From contig JAHFPI010000135.1 of the NCBI GenBank assembly GCA_023266795.1, positions 1 to 5,319 of the forward strand: 5,319 nucleotides of DNA, written 5' to 3'. A program made the translations under genes and the position numbers. Shown piece by piece: positions 1 to 5,319 of the stretch; position 1 is the stretch's first letter; the number at the start of each line of letters is the position of its first letter. This stretch comes from Rhodospirillales bacterium. GTDB taxonomy: Bacteria > Pseudomonadota > Alphaproteobacteria > Micavibrionales > UBA2020. Below the pieces are notes generated by a model, which saw only the letters and a list, made by a program, of their open reading frames with translations, was not told the origin of the DNA and searched no databases.

Positions 1-2
1 AC

Positions 3-296
3 GGTTTTGACGTCCATCCTTTCAAATGGCTGGACGTTATCCTGCTGGCTTTGCTGGGGCTGGCCGCCGGCGCCGGTCTCGGCGAAGGCGCCAATTACCT
101 CCTCGACAAGAAAAAAGACGAGTGGTTCGACCCGAATGAACCACCGCCTTCGGATGATGACCCGCTTCCGAAAGACGACAATAAAAATGCTTCAAATGAC
201 AATGACACGGTCCCTCCGCCCGAGAAGAAGGAAGACAAGCCCGTCATCTTCAACGAGCCCCCCAGCCGCAAGATCAAGGTTAAATTCAAGCGATAA
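3..296 (+). CDS. C-terminal part of an unrecognised membrane-anchored protein with an acidic proline-rich tail (5' partial)
   Basis: An open frame enters from the left edge and encodes 97 residues before TAA at 294-296. I do not recognise the family. Visible residues 10-28 form one hydrophobic, small-residue-rich segment (LDVILLALLGLAAGAGLGEG) that could be a transmembrane helix or a glycine-zipper stretch. Then come a short basic patch (DKKKDE), a low-complexity Asp/Pro/Asn/Lys tail at about residues 41-80 (NEPPPSDDD, PPPEKKEDK), and a strongly basic end (SRKIKVKFKR). The codons are GC-rich at third positions like mutS, which favours this frame over the overlapping one in frame 1. A TTG at 51 could in principle start a short protein, but the frame stays open to the edge and already encodes hydrophobic sequence, so I treat it as 5'-partial. 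If membrane-anchored, the tail is probably soluble and disordered. Function unknown. Confidence 0.6.
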   Translation, partial: GFDVHPFKWLDVILLALLGLAAGAGLGEGANYLLDKKKDEWFDPNEPPPSDDDPLPKDDNKNASNDNDTVPPPEKKEDKPVIFNEPPSRKIKVKFKR

Positions 297-340
297 AAAC
301 AATGTAATTACACTCTACGCTCCAATAAACTTGCCACACA

Positions 341-369
341 TGAACCCCAGTTGCCGCGACTAGGGTTCA
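341..369. repeat. Imperfect inverted repeat / hairpin
   Basis: TGAACCC (341-347) pairs with GGGTTCA (363-369). After one C/A mismatch, AGT (349-351) pairs with ACT (359-361), with a possible T-G pair before a small GC-rich loop. It lies 45 bp past the stop of the left-hand gene. It could be a weak terminator or protein-binding palindrome, but no T-run follows directly on either strand, so an intrinsic terminator is not well supported. The right arm reads GGGTTCAAGTCC, which looks like a tRNA T-arm, but the full 5-bp T-stem does not form. Confidence 0.4.
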
Positions 370-460
370 AGTCCGATGAAATGGCAATTTTTGAAAATGC
401 AAATTCTGCTGCTTGCGGAAGTGCCTGCTATTATTGATTAAAATGAACGTTGCGAAAGAA

Positions 461-504
461 AGTGCATTCTCGTGCTTTTTCGTGACGTATCGTGCATTTT
501 CGTG
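461..504 (+). repeat. Left cluster of 14-bp repeats (three direct copies)
   Basis: Three copies of a unit close to CGTGCATTTTCGTG occur at 461-474 (AGTGCATTCTCGTG), 471-484 (CGTGCTTTTTCGTG) and 491-504 (CGTGCATTTTCGTG). Starts are 10 and 20 bp apart, so the copies face the same side of the helix. The first two overlap by four bases. Such phased short repeats are typical of DNA-binding protein sites, for example integrase arm sites, partition sites or replication iterons; the binder is not identifiable here. Confidence 0.65.
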
Positions 505-637
505 TCGGAAAGTACCCTCTGCCATGAGTTCAAGTCCCCTATTGATACCCTCTAAACCCTTGTGGGAAAAGCATTAAAACGCTTTAGGATTTGGCCTCGA
601 AAGTCTGTGTTTGCACGGGGTTTGCAGGCTTATGGAA

Positions 638-661
638 CACGAAAATGCATGAGAATGCACA
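638..661 (-). repeat. Right cluster of the same 14-bp repeat (two inverted copies)
   Basis: Read on the minus strand, 638-651 gives CATGCATTTTCGTG and 648-661 gives TGTGCATTCTCATG, again staggered by 10 bp. Positions 638-660 match the reverse complement of 462-484 at 21 of 23 bases, so the left and right clusters form a long inverted repeat around a 133-bp centre (505-637). The symmetry suggests a bipartite recognition site, such as the two arms of an attachment site, rather than chance. Confidence 0.65.
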
Positions 662-747
662 ATCTGGGCTATGCCCGTACCTTGGGTGTATTTGTAAAGC
701 AGCTTTTTCTGATTATTTCCAATTCCTGTATACGAACCATATCTTCC

Positions 748-1383
748 TTATGTCAGAAGATGATTAATATTAAAAAAATTATCCCTGTGCTTTTTCAGAT
801 AGGCAGGATGTGGATAGTCATTTAATTGTGACGGCAACAGCAGCTTTCCTGCATTCCTTTTCAGCAGCGGCATGACCTCAACGGGAATACGATCTTCTGC
901 CATAATTAAGGAATAATCATCGCTAATTGAGATAAGATATCTATCAAACAACCAATGGACTGTGGCTGCTAACGCTAAGCCATTTTGGACCACATCCGGG
1001 CCACTGTCAGCGACGGCCCAAATGTGAGCGGCATGAACTTCTGAATTACCCCTATGATCAAGAATCTTGAAGCCCGTTACGGCACAACGATTATCGTACA
1101 CGTCATATACATTTTTTCTGAAGCTGGCCTCGCGAATAACTTTGTTTGTCAGCACATTCGTTATTCGTCTATCGCGCTCTCCCGCGGGAATAGGTCGCTG
1201 AACTTCCTCAGCTGCCTGATTAATTATGTCTGCCGGGACATTAAGGCGTTCGGCATTCCGCACGTCTAAAGTTTCGCTAAATCCCTTCTCTATTAGTTTT
1301 GCGAAGTCTTCTTCACTAACATGCCTTACTGACCGTCCCCGCAAAAAGACCCCGACTTCCGCTTGAGGTATTCTTGGGTGCAC
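748..1383 (-). CDS. HNH endonuclease (HNH_2-like), apparently 5'-truncated
   Basis: The frame encodes 211 residues from a GTG at 1383 to TAA at 748-750. Residues 97-150 carry an HNH nuclease core: DNRCAVTGF with C100, EVHAAHI with H120, then GPDVVQNGLAL with N134, and HWLFDR with H143. This order matches the HNH_2 type of restriction-like nuclease, expected to bind a metal and cut DNA. The end (YPHPAYLKKHRDNFF) is also typical of the family. From memory, longer relatives have roughly 90 extra N-terminal residues, and clear similarity here begins only around residue 14 (LRGRSVRHVSEEDF). No ATG occurs in frame before codon 161 and no good ribosome site precedes the GTG, so the gene probably lost its 5' end or is frameshifted. 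The frame stays open upstream, but only through the tRNA-Lys terminator. GC content is lower than in mutS, suggesting acquisition. The core residues are intact, so a short active product cannot be excluded. Confidence 0.75.
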   Translation of the reverse strand: MHPRIPQAEVGVFLRGRSVRHVSEEDFAKLIEKGFSETLDVRNAERLNVPADIINQAAEEVQRPIPAGERDRRITNVLTNKVIREASFRKNVYDVYDNRCAVTGFKILDHRGNSEVHAAHIWAVADSGPDVVQNGLALAATVHWLFDRYLISISDDYSLIMAEDRIPVEVMPLLKRNAGKLLLPSQLNDYPHPAYLKKHRDNFFNINHLLT

Positions 1384-1418
1384 GGGGCGGCATGAGAATA
1401 CACTTTCTAAAAATACAG

Positions 1419-1453
1419 AAAACCCCGTCAGAATAACGGTCTGACGCGGGTTT
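1419..1453 (-). terminator. Rho-independent terminator of tRNA-Lys
   Basis: On the minus strand, AAACCC (1453-1448) pairs with GGGTTT (1425-1420), followed by one bulged base, a G-C pair, and GTCAGA (1445-1440) with TCTGAC (1432-1427), closing a 7-nt loop. The stem is about 13 bp. It is followed on the minus strand by TTTTCTGTATTTTT, an interrupted T-tract. It sits 25 nt past the 3' end of tRNA-Lys, as expected for that transcript. Confidence 0.75.
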
Positions 1454-1477
1454 GTGCAATCTTTTCAATGAGAAAAA

Positions 1478-1552
1478 TGGTGATCCCGGTGGGATTTGAA
1501 CCCACGACCCTCTGATTAAAAGTCAGATGCTCTACCGCTGAGCTACGGAATC
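1478..1552 (-). tRNA. tRNA-Lys(TTT)
   Basis: The minus strand folds into a complete 75-nt cloverleaf. The acceptor stem is GATTCCG with CGGGATC (one T-G wobble), followed by A73 and an encoded CCA (1480-1478). The D arm is GCTC-AGCGGTA-GAGC. The anticodon arm is TCTGA-CTTTTAA-TCAGA, giving anticodon TTT at 1520-1518, which reads lysine AAA/AAG codons. The variable loop is GGGTC and the T arm is GTGGG-TTCAAAT-CCCAC. All stems pair and conserved T33 and TTCAA are present, so the gene looks functional. It is transcribed divergently from the methyltransferase-mutS pair and toward the HNH gene, with its own terminator between. Confidence 0.97.
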
Positions 1553-1569
1553 ACGGCGAAGTGATTGAG

Positions 1570-1598
1570 ACACTAAGAGATTTTCTAAGTTTTGTAAA
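1570..1598 (-). promoter_or_regulatory. Candidate promoter of tRNA-Lys
   Basis: On the minus strand TTTACA (1598-1593) is one base from the -35 consensus. Exactly 17 bp later comes TAGTGT (1575-1570), which keeps only the first, second and last bases of TATAAT. The mature tRNA begins 17 nt after this -10, which would leave a short 5' leader of about ten bases for RNase P to remove. Placement is good but the -10 is weak. Confidence 0.4.
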
Positions 1599-1701
1599 TT
1601 GTTACCTGTTCATATTATTCATAATCATAAAGAATCCGCTATGGACAGGTTGGAGGCTGACGTCTAACCTTCCCGAAAATAACCGCTACAGTACGGGTTT
1701 C
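1599..1701 (+). other. AT-rich intergenic region upstream of the methyltransferase gene
   Basis: The space between the tRNA-Lys promoter and the methyltransferase start is much more AT-rich than the gene that follows. A TATTAT at 1613-1618 is a good -10 match for rightward transcription, but the possible -35 boxes (TTTGTA at 1591-1596, spacing 16) are poor. A rightward promoter for the methyltransferase-mutS pair is therefore plausible but unproven. I see no riboswitch-like structure or strong ribosome-binding site here. Confidence 0.3.
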
Positions 1702-2307
1702 ATGGCCAAGGACATCAACAAAACACGCATGCGGGATACGCGCATTCTGGTAGGCATCATTCTTATCGCCGGATTTTTTACCGCACCGGTTATGCAGACG
1801 GGATCGTTTGCATATGAAATCTTCCGGCTGGCCGGATTCATCCTGCTTACCGCCTGCGCGATCGGGCGGATTTACAGCACGGCCTTCATCGGCGGCATCA
1901 AGAACGAAAAACTGATTACCGTCGGGCCTTATGCGATGTGCCGCAATCCGCTGTACTTCTATTCGCTGCTGGGCGCTGCGGGGCTCGGACTGATGTCGGC
2001 GCAGATCATCCTGTTCATCTTTATTTTCGGCGGCTTCCTGTTCATCTATGACGGACTGATCAAGCGCGAGGAAGGATTTCTGGCGGAAAAATTCGGCGCG
2101 GACTTTGCGGCCTACAAAGCCGGCACCCCGCGCCTGCTGCCGGACATCAAAAAATATACTTGTCCGGACGAACTGGCGTTCCAGCCGAAATACCTGAATA
2201 ACGCGGTATGGGATGCGCTCTGGTGGTTTGCGCCGGTGCCTTTGTTCGAGCTGGCGCACCTGCTGCATAACGCCGGTATCCTGAAACCCCTGTTTTCCCT
2301 CCTATAG
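1702..2307 (+). CDS. Isoprenylcysteine carboxyl methyltransferase-like integral membrane protein
   Basis: From ATG 1702 the product has 201 residues. Hydrophobic segments lie at about 14-32, 39-56, 84-118 (probably a helical hairpin) and 170-189. The family signature is clear: GPYAMCRNPLY at 75-85, the form of the GPY..RHP.Y motif, then REEGFLAEKFGADFAAY at 122-138 and GTPRLLP at 141-147. In ICMT/PEMT-type enzymes these residues help form the S-adenosylmethionine site at the membrane face. Bacterial members methylate various small molecules or lipids; the substrate here cannot be told, and the eukaryotic CaaX role should not be assumed. The frame is open back to a GTG at 1561, but that region is AT-rich and overlaps the tRNA-Lys promoter, so I prefer 1702; ATG 1729 is another option. 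No strong ribosome site marks any of them. The stop lies 3 bp before mutS, implying co-transcription. Confidence 0.85.
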   Translation: MAKDINKTRMRDTRILVGIILIAGFFTAPVMQTGSFAYEIFRLAGFILLTACAIGRIYSTAFIGGIKNEKLITVGPYAMCRNPLYFYSLLGAAGLGLMSAQIILFIFIFGGFLFIYDGLIKREEGFLAEKFGADFAAYKAGTPRLLPDIKKYTCPDELAFQPKYLNNAVWDALWWFAPVPLFELAHLLHNAGILKPLFSLL

Positions 2308-2310
2308 CCG

Positions 2311-4959
2311 ATGCAAAGCCAGCCCGCGCCGGAGAGCCCCCTCACCCCGATGATGACGCAGTATCATGCGGTCAAGGGGCAGTATCCGGACTGCCTGCTG
2401 TTTTACCGCATGGGTGATTTTTACGAGCTGTTTTTCGACGATGCGATTAAGGCTTCCGCCGCGCTCGACATCACGCTCACCAAGCGCGGCGATGTGCCGA
2501 TGTGCGGCGTGCCGTGGCATAGCCATGAAAGCTATCTCGCCCGGCTGATTAAACAGGGTTATAAGGTCGCCCTGTGCGAGCAGGTGGAAACGCCGGAGCA
2601 GGCCAAGCAGCGCGGCGGCTACAAAGCGCTGGTGCAGCGCGACGTCATCCGCGTCATCACACAGGGCACGCTGACCGAAGACACGCTGCTGGAAAAGAAC
2701 AGCAACAATTACCTGACCGCGCTGGCCGACGTTGCGGGCGCCATGGGCATCGCGTGGCTCGACCTGTCCACCGGCGATTTCACATTGCAGCCGCTGTTCG
2801 CCAAAGACCTCGGCGCGACGCTGGAGCGTGTCAGCCCCGGCGAAATCCTGCTCTCCGAAAAACTGGCGCAGACCCCTGCCCTGTTCGATGTTTTTGCCGA
2901 TTACCGCAGCAAGCTCACGCTCCAGCCGCACAGCCGTTTTGACAGCGAAAACGCCCGCAAGCGCCTTGAAAAGATTTTCGGGGTCGGCACGCTGGAAAGT
3001 TTCGGCGCTTTTTCCCGCGCGGAGATCACCGCCGCCGGTGCCTTGATCGACTATGTGGAACTGACGCAAAAAGGCAAATTCCCGCGCCTTAACCCGCCGA
3101 AACAGCTATTGCCCGGCGCGGTGATGGAGATTGACGCCGCCACCCGCCGCAATCTGGAGCTCACTGCCACCCTCAACGGCCAGAAACAGGGCAGCCTGCT
3201 GCACACGCTGGATATGACGGTGACGGGCGGCGGGGCGCGGCTGCTGGCGCGGCACCTCGCCATGCCGCTGACCCAGCCGGAGGAAATCCGCCACCGCCTC
3301 GACATGGTGGAATTTTTTGTTGAGAGAAATACCGTCCGCGCCGATGCGCGCAAGTTTTTGCAGCACTGCGCGGATATTGAACGCGCACTCGCCCGCCTGA
3401 GCCTCGACCGTGGCGGCCAGCGCGATCTCGCCTGCATCCGCGATACTTTGTCGCAGACCGTCCAGCTCCACCGCCTCATCAGCCAGCGCAAAGAGCCGAC
3501 GCTGGATACCGAACTGCCAAAGGGCATCAAGGCCGCGCTCGACACCCTGAAACTCTGGGGGGCGCACCATCCGCTGATCGACCAGCTGGAGCGCGCCCTT
3601 GCCGAAGAATTGCCGGTTCTGACACGCGAGGGCGGGTTCATCCGCAAGGGATATTCCCCCAAACTGGATGAGCTGACGACACTGCGTGACCAGAGCCGCC
3701 AGCATATCGCGCAGCTGCAGGTGAAATACGTGCAGAAAAGCGGCGTATCGACGCTAAAAATAAAGCACAACAACGTGCTGGGCTATTTTATCGACGTCAC
3801 CACCAACAATGCCGACAAGCTCTTTGCCAACACGTCCGATTTCATCCACCGCCAGACGCTGGCCAATGCGGCGCGGTTCACGACGATGGAACTGTCCGAG
3901 CTGGAGCGCAAAATTTCCGAAGCTGCCGAAAAAGCGCTCGCGCTGGAACTGGAACTGTTCGCCGGACTGGTGCAGGAAGTGCTCTCACAGGGCGAACTGA
4001 TCGCCAGAACAGCGCTGGCGCTGGCGGGGCTGGATGTGGCGGCGGCGCTGGCCGAACTGGCCGTGACGCACAACTACACCCGCCCGCAGGTCGACAGCAG
4101 CCTGACTTTCGCCATCAAAGGCGGACGGCATCCGGTGGTCGAGGTCGCGCTGAAAAAGCAGAGCAACACCGATTTTATCGCCAACGACTGCACACTCGGC
4201 GATGCCTCGCGCCTGTGGCTGCTGACCGGCCCCAATATGGCGGGGAAATCCACATTCCTGCGGCAGAACGCGCTGATCGTGCTGATGGCGCAGATGGGCT
4301 CCTATGTACCCGCCGCCGAGGCGCATATCGGCACCGTCGACCGCCTGTTCAGCCGCGTCGGCGCGGCGGACGACCTTGCGCGCGGGCGCTCGACCTTCAT
4401 GGTGGAGATGGTCGAAACCGCGACGATCCTCAATCAGGCCACGGCGCGCTCGCTGGTCATCCTCGACGAGATCGGACGCGGCACGGCCACCTATGACGGG
4501 CTGTCGATTGCCTGGGCGTGCCTCGAATACCTGCATGAAGAAAACAAATGCCGCGCCCTGTTCGCGACGCATTACCACGAACTCACCGGCCTGACGCACA
4601 GCCTGCCGCAGCTGGCCTGCCACACCATGCGCGTCAAGGAATGGAAGGACAGCATCATCTTCCTCCACGAAGTCGCCGCCGGCACCGCCGACCGCTCCTA
4701 CGGCATCCACGTTGCGAAACTCGCCGGCCTCCCCCCCGCCGTCATCCGCCGCGCCGAAGAAGTGCTGAAAACGATCGAAGGCCAGAAAACCGGCAAACCC
4801 GCGAAGTCCATGGCAACTGATCTACCTTTGTTCAGCGCCGCCCCCTCATCCGTAACAAAAACTTCCGCCGCCGAAGAAGCCCTGAAAACCCTCAACCCCG
4901 ACACCCTCTCGCCCAAAGAAGCGCTGGAAGCGTTGTATCGGTTGAAGGGGATGGTGTAG
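2311..4959 (+). CDS. mutS: DNA mismatch repair protein MutS
   Basis: An 882-residue, full-length MutS (E. coli's is 853), the protein that recognises mispaired and looped-out bases and recruits MutL in an ATP-dependent way. The N-terminal mismatch-binding domain holds F37-Y38-E39 (MGDFYELFFDDA), whose Phe stacks on the mismatch and whose Glu contacts it. Connector, lever and clamp domains follow at about 130-585, including KHNNVLGYFIDV. The C-terminal ABC-type ATPase has the P-loop GPNMAGKS at 640-647, Walker B VILDE at 716-720 leading into DEIGRGT, the switch His in FATHYHEL (H754), and SYGIHVAKLAGLP at 796-808. DLPLF at 837-841 resembles a sliding-clamp-binding pentapeptide, and the tail LSPKEALEALYRLKGMV fits the oligomerisation end. 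The ATG at 2311 lies 3 bp after the methyltransferase stop, with no recognisable Shine-Dalgarno sequence, so translation may be coupled. ATG 2350 would also retain the recognition domain. No key residue is missing. Confidence 0.98.
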   Translation: MQSQPAPESPLTPMMTQYHAVKGQYPDCLLFYRMGDFYELFFDDAIKASAALDITLTKRGDVPMCGVPWHSHESYLARLIKQGYKVALCEQVETPEQAKQRGGYKALVQRDVIRVITQGTLTEDTLLEKNSNNYLTALADVAGAMGIAWLDLSTGDFTLQPLFAKDLGATLERVSPGEILLSEKLAQTPALFDVFADYRSKLTLQPHSRFDSENARKRLEKIFGVGTLESFGAFSRAEITAAGALIDYVELTQKGKFPRLNPPKQLLPGAVMEIDAATRRNLELTATLNGQKQGSLLHTLDMTVTGGGARLLARHLAMPLTQPEEIRHRLDMVEFFVERNTVRADARKFLQHCADIERALARLSLDRGGQRDLACIRDTLSQTVQLHRLISQRKEPTLDTELPKGIKAALDTLKLWGAHHPLIDQLERALAEELPVLTREGGFIRKGYSPKLDELTTLRDQSRQHIAQLQVKYVQKSGVSTLKIKHNNVLGYFIDVTTNNADKLFANTSDFIHRQTLANAARFTTMELSELERKISEAAEKALALELELFAGLVQEVLSQGELIARTALALAGLDVAAALAELAVTHNYTRPQVDSSLTFAIKGGRHPVVEVALKKQSNTDFIANDCTLGDASRLWLLTGPNMAGKSTFLRQNALIVLMAQMGSYVPAAEAHIGTVDRLFSRVGAADDLARGRSTFMVEMVETATILNQATARSLVILDEIGRGTATYDGLSIAWACLEYLHEENKCRALFATHYHELTGLTHSLPQLACHTMRVKEWKDSIIFLHEVAAGTADRSYGIHVAKLAGLPPAVIRRAEEVLKTIEGQKTGKPAKSMATDLPLFSAAPSSVTKTSAAEEALKTLNPDTLSPKEALEALYRLKGMV

Positions 4960-4964
4960 AGGGA

Positions 4965-5319
4965 TCAGCCCACCCTCACCACATGCCTTTTGAGCCATTC
5001 ATTCAGCTTGTCGCAGCTAAAATCCTTGTCCGCGTATAGACTGACAATGAAAGTGTAAGTTTTTTTGTTATCAGCCGTCAGGCGCCATTTATTGATTGCC
5101 AGAAAGGTATACATGGCAGCAAAAGCCGTGCGCTTGTTGCCGTCAATAAACGGATGGTTCTGCGCCAGGCTCTCCCAGAGCGCCGCAGCTTCTTCAACGG
5201 TGTCGGCATAATATCCAGTCTGCGGACGATATAGGGCCGCTTCCAGCAACCCCATGTCCCGCACACCCTGTGAACCACCATACCGTTCTATCTGGTCAGC
5301 GTGAATGGCAAGAACATCT
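4965..5319 (-). CDS. doc: Doc/Fic-family toxin (death-on-curing type), 5' partial
   Basis: The frame runs off the right edge; 117 residues are visible, ending at TGA (4967-4965). Doc proteins are about 125 residues, so only the first several are missing. A GTG at 5264 is not the true start, because family sequence continues upstream: DVLAIHADQIERYGGSQG precedes VRDMGLLEAALYRPQ. The Fic active-site loop is HPFIDGNKRTAF at visible residues 55-66, with His55 as the expected base and Asn61, Lys62 and Arg63 binding phosphate. Phage P1 Doc phosphorylates elongation factor Tu rather than AMPylating it. This loop has NKR like Doc and lacks the second Arg of canonical Fic AMPylases, but has Gly where P1 Doc has Ala. 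Its antitoxin would normally be encoded just upstream, beyond the window. It converges on mutS with 5 bp between stops and no visible terminator. Confidence 0.9.
   Translation of the reverse strand, partial: DVLAIHADQIERYGGSQGVRDMGLLEAALYRPQTGYYADTVEEAAALWESLAQNHPFIDGNKRTAFAAMYTFLAINKWRLTADNKKTYTFIVSLYADKDFSCDKLNEWLKRHVVRVG

Larger units (their letters stand above)
297..747. other. Gene-free, AT-richer intergenic stretch carrying repeats
   Basis: About 450 bp separate the partial gene on the left from the 3' end of the HNH gene. I find no convincing coding frame: a GTG-initiated plus-strand frame at 562-825 lacks recognisable sequence and runs into the HNH gene on the other strand. Base composition is visibly poorer in GC than mutS and the left-hand gene. 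The stretch holds an imperfect hairpin (341-369), two copies of GTTCAAGTCC (365-374 and 528-537), two copies of TACCCTCT (513-520 and 546-553), and a family of 14-bp repeats (461-504 and 638-661) described separately. I see no clear terminator or RNA gene. Confidence 0.6.

Noticed and set aside
341..369. Intrinsic terminator for the left-hand gene
   Set aside because: The hairpin is mismatched and no T-run follows the stem directly; kept only as an inverted repeat.
514..521. ACCCTCTG shared with the tRNA-Lys gene (1507-1514) as an attachment-site pair
   Set aside because: Only 8 bases match, the shared bases lie in the variable and anticodon-stem region rather than the tRNA 3' end, and flanks do not extend the match.
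461..661. CRISPR array
   Set aside because: Repeats are only 14 bp, overlap each other or are 20 bp apart, and reverse direction; there are no uniform spacers and no cas genes.
562..825. Plus-strand GTG-initiated frame of 87 codons
   Set aside because: No recognisable sequence, atypical composition, passes through the inverted repeat copies and overlaps the 3' end of the HNH gene on the other strand.
1561..1701. Upstream extension of the methyltransferase frame to the GTG at 1561
   Set aside because: It begins 9 bp from the tRNA gene, overlaps the candidate tRNA promoter and is much more AT-rich than the following codons; the family-like part starts after ATG 1702.
1639..2268. Minus-strand 209-codon frame opposite the methyltransferase gene
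   Set aside because: Shadow of the plus-strand gene; Arg/Gln-rich with no domain, whereas the sense frame has a clear family signature.
2302..3069. Long minus-strand open frames opposite mutS (also 3051-3773 and 3985-4710)
   Set aside because: These are antisense shadows of a GC-rich gene; their translations are Arg/Gly/Ala-rich without motifs, and mutS is unmistakable.

Overview
The window looks like a bacterial chromosome segment, most likely from an alphaproteobacterium. The GC-rich mutS has alphaproteobacterial-style sequence (TPMMTQY near the start, MGDFYELFFDDA, the GPNMAGKS P-loop), and a Doc-type toxin and a small ICMT-like membrane methyltransferase lie beside it. The taxon is inferred from remembered family sequences, not from a search.

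Layout, left to right. (1) 3-296, plus: the 3' end of an unrecognised gene encoding a hydrophobic helix and a very acidic, proline-rich tail with a basic end. (2) 297-747: a gene-poor, AT-richer stretch with an imperfect hairpin and a set of 14-bp repeats (consensus about YGTGCATTYTCGTG), three direct copies on the left and two inverted copies on the right. It resembles an integrase-arm or replication/partition-type site, but no integrase gene is visible. (3) 748-1383, minus: an HNH endonuclease that appears to lack its N-terminal domain. (4) 1419-1453 and 1478-1552, minus: a complete tRNA-Lys(TTT) with encoded CCA, a plausible promoter and a rho-independent terminator. (5) 1702-2307 and 2311-4959, plus: an isoprenylcysteine-methyltransferase-like membrane protein followed 3 bp later by full-length mutS. 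(6) 4965-5319, minus: a Fic/Doc toxin converging on mutS with 5 bp between the stop codons and running off the right edge.

How the parts relate. The tRNA, methyltransferase and mutS look like stable chromosomal genes; the latter two are probably co-transcribed. The interval between the tRNA-Lys terminator and position 296 has the look of a decayed accessory insertion downstream of a tRNA gene: lower GC, a 5'-truncated restriction-type gene and clustered recombination-like repeats. The Doc toxin at the other end is probably half of a toxin-antitoxin pair whose antitoxin lies outside the window. I see no intact novel multi-gene system; the repeat cluster and the truncated HNH gene are the most interesting parts.
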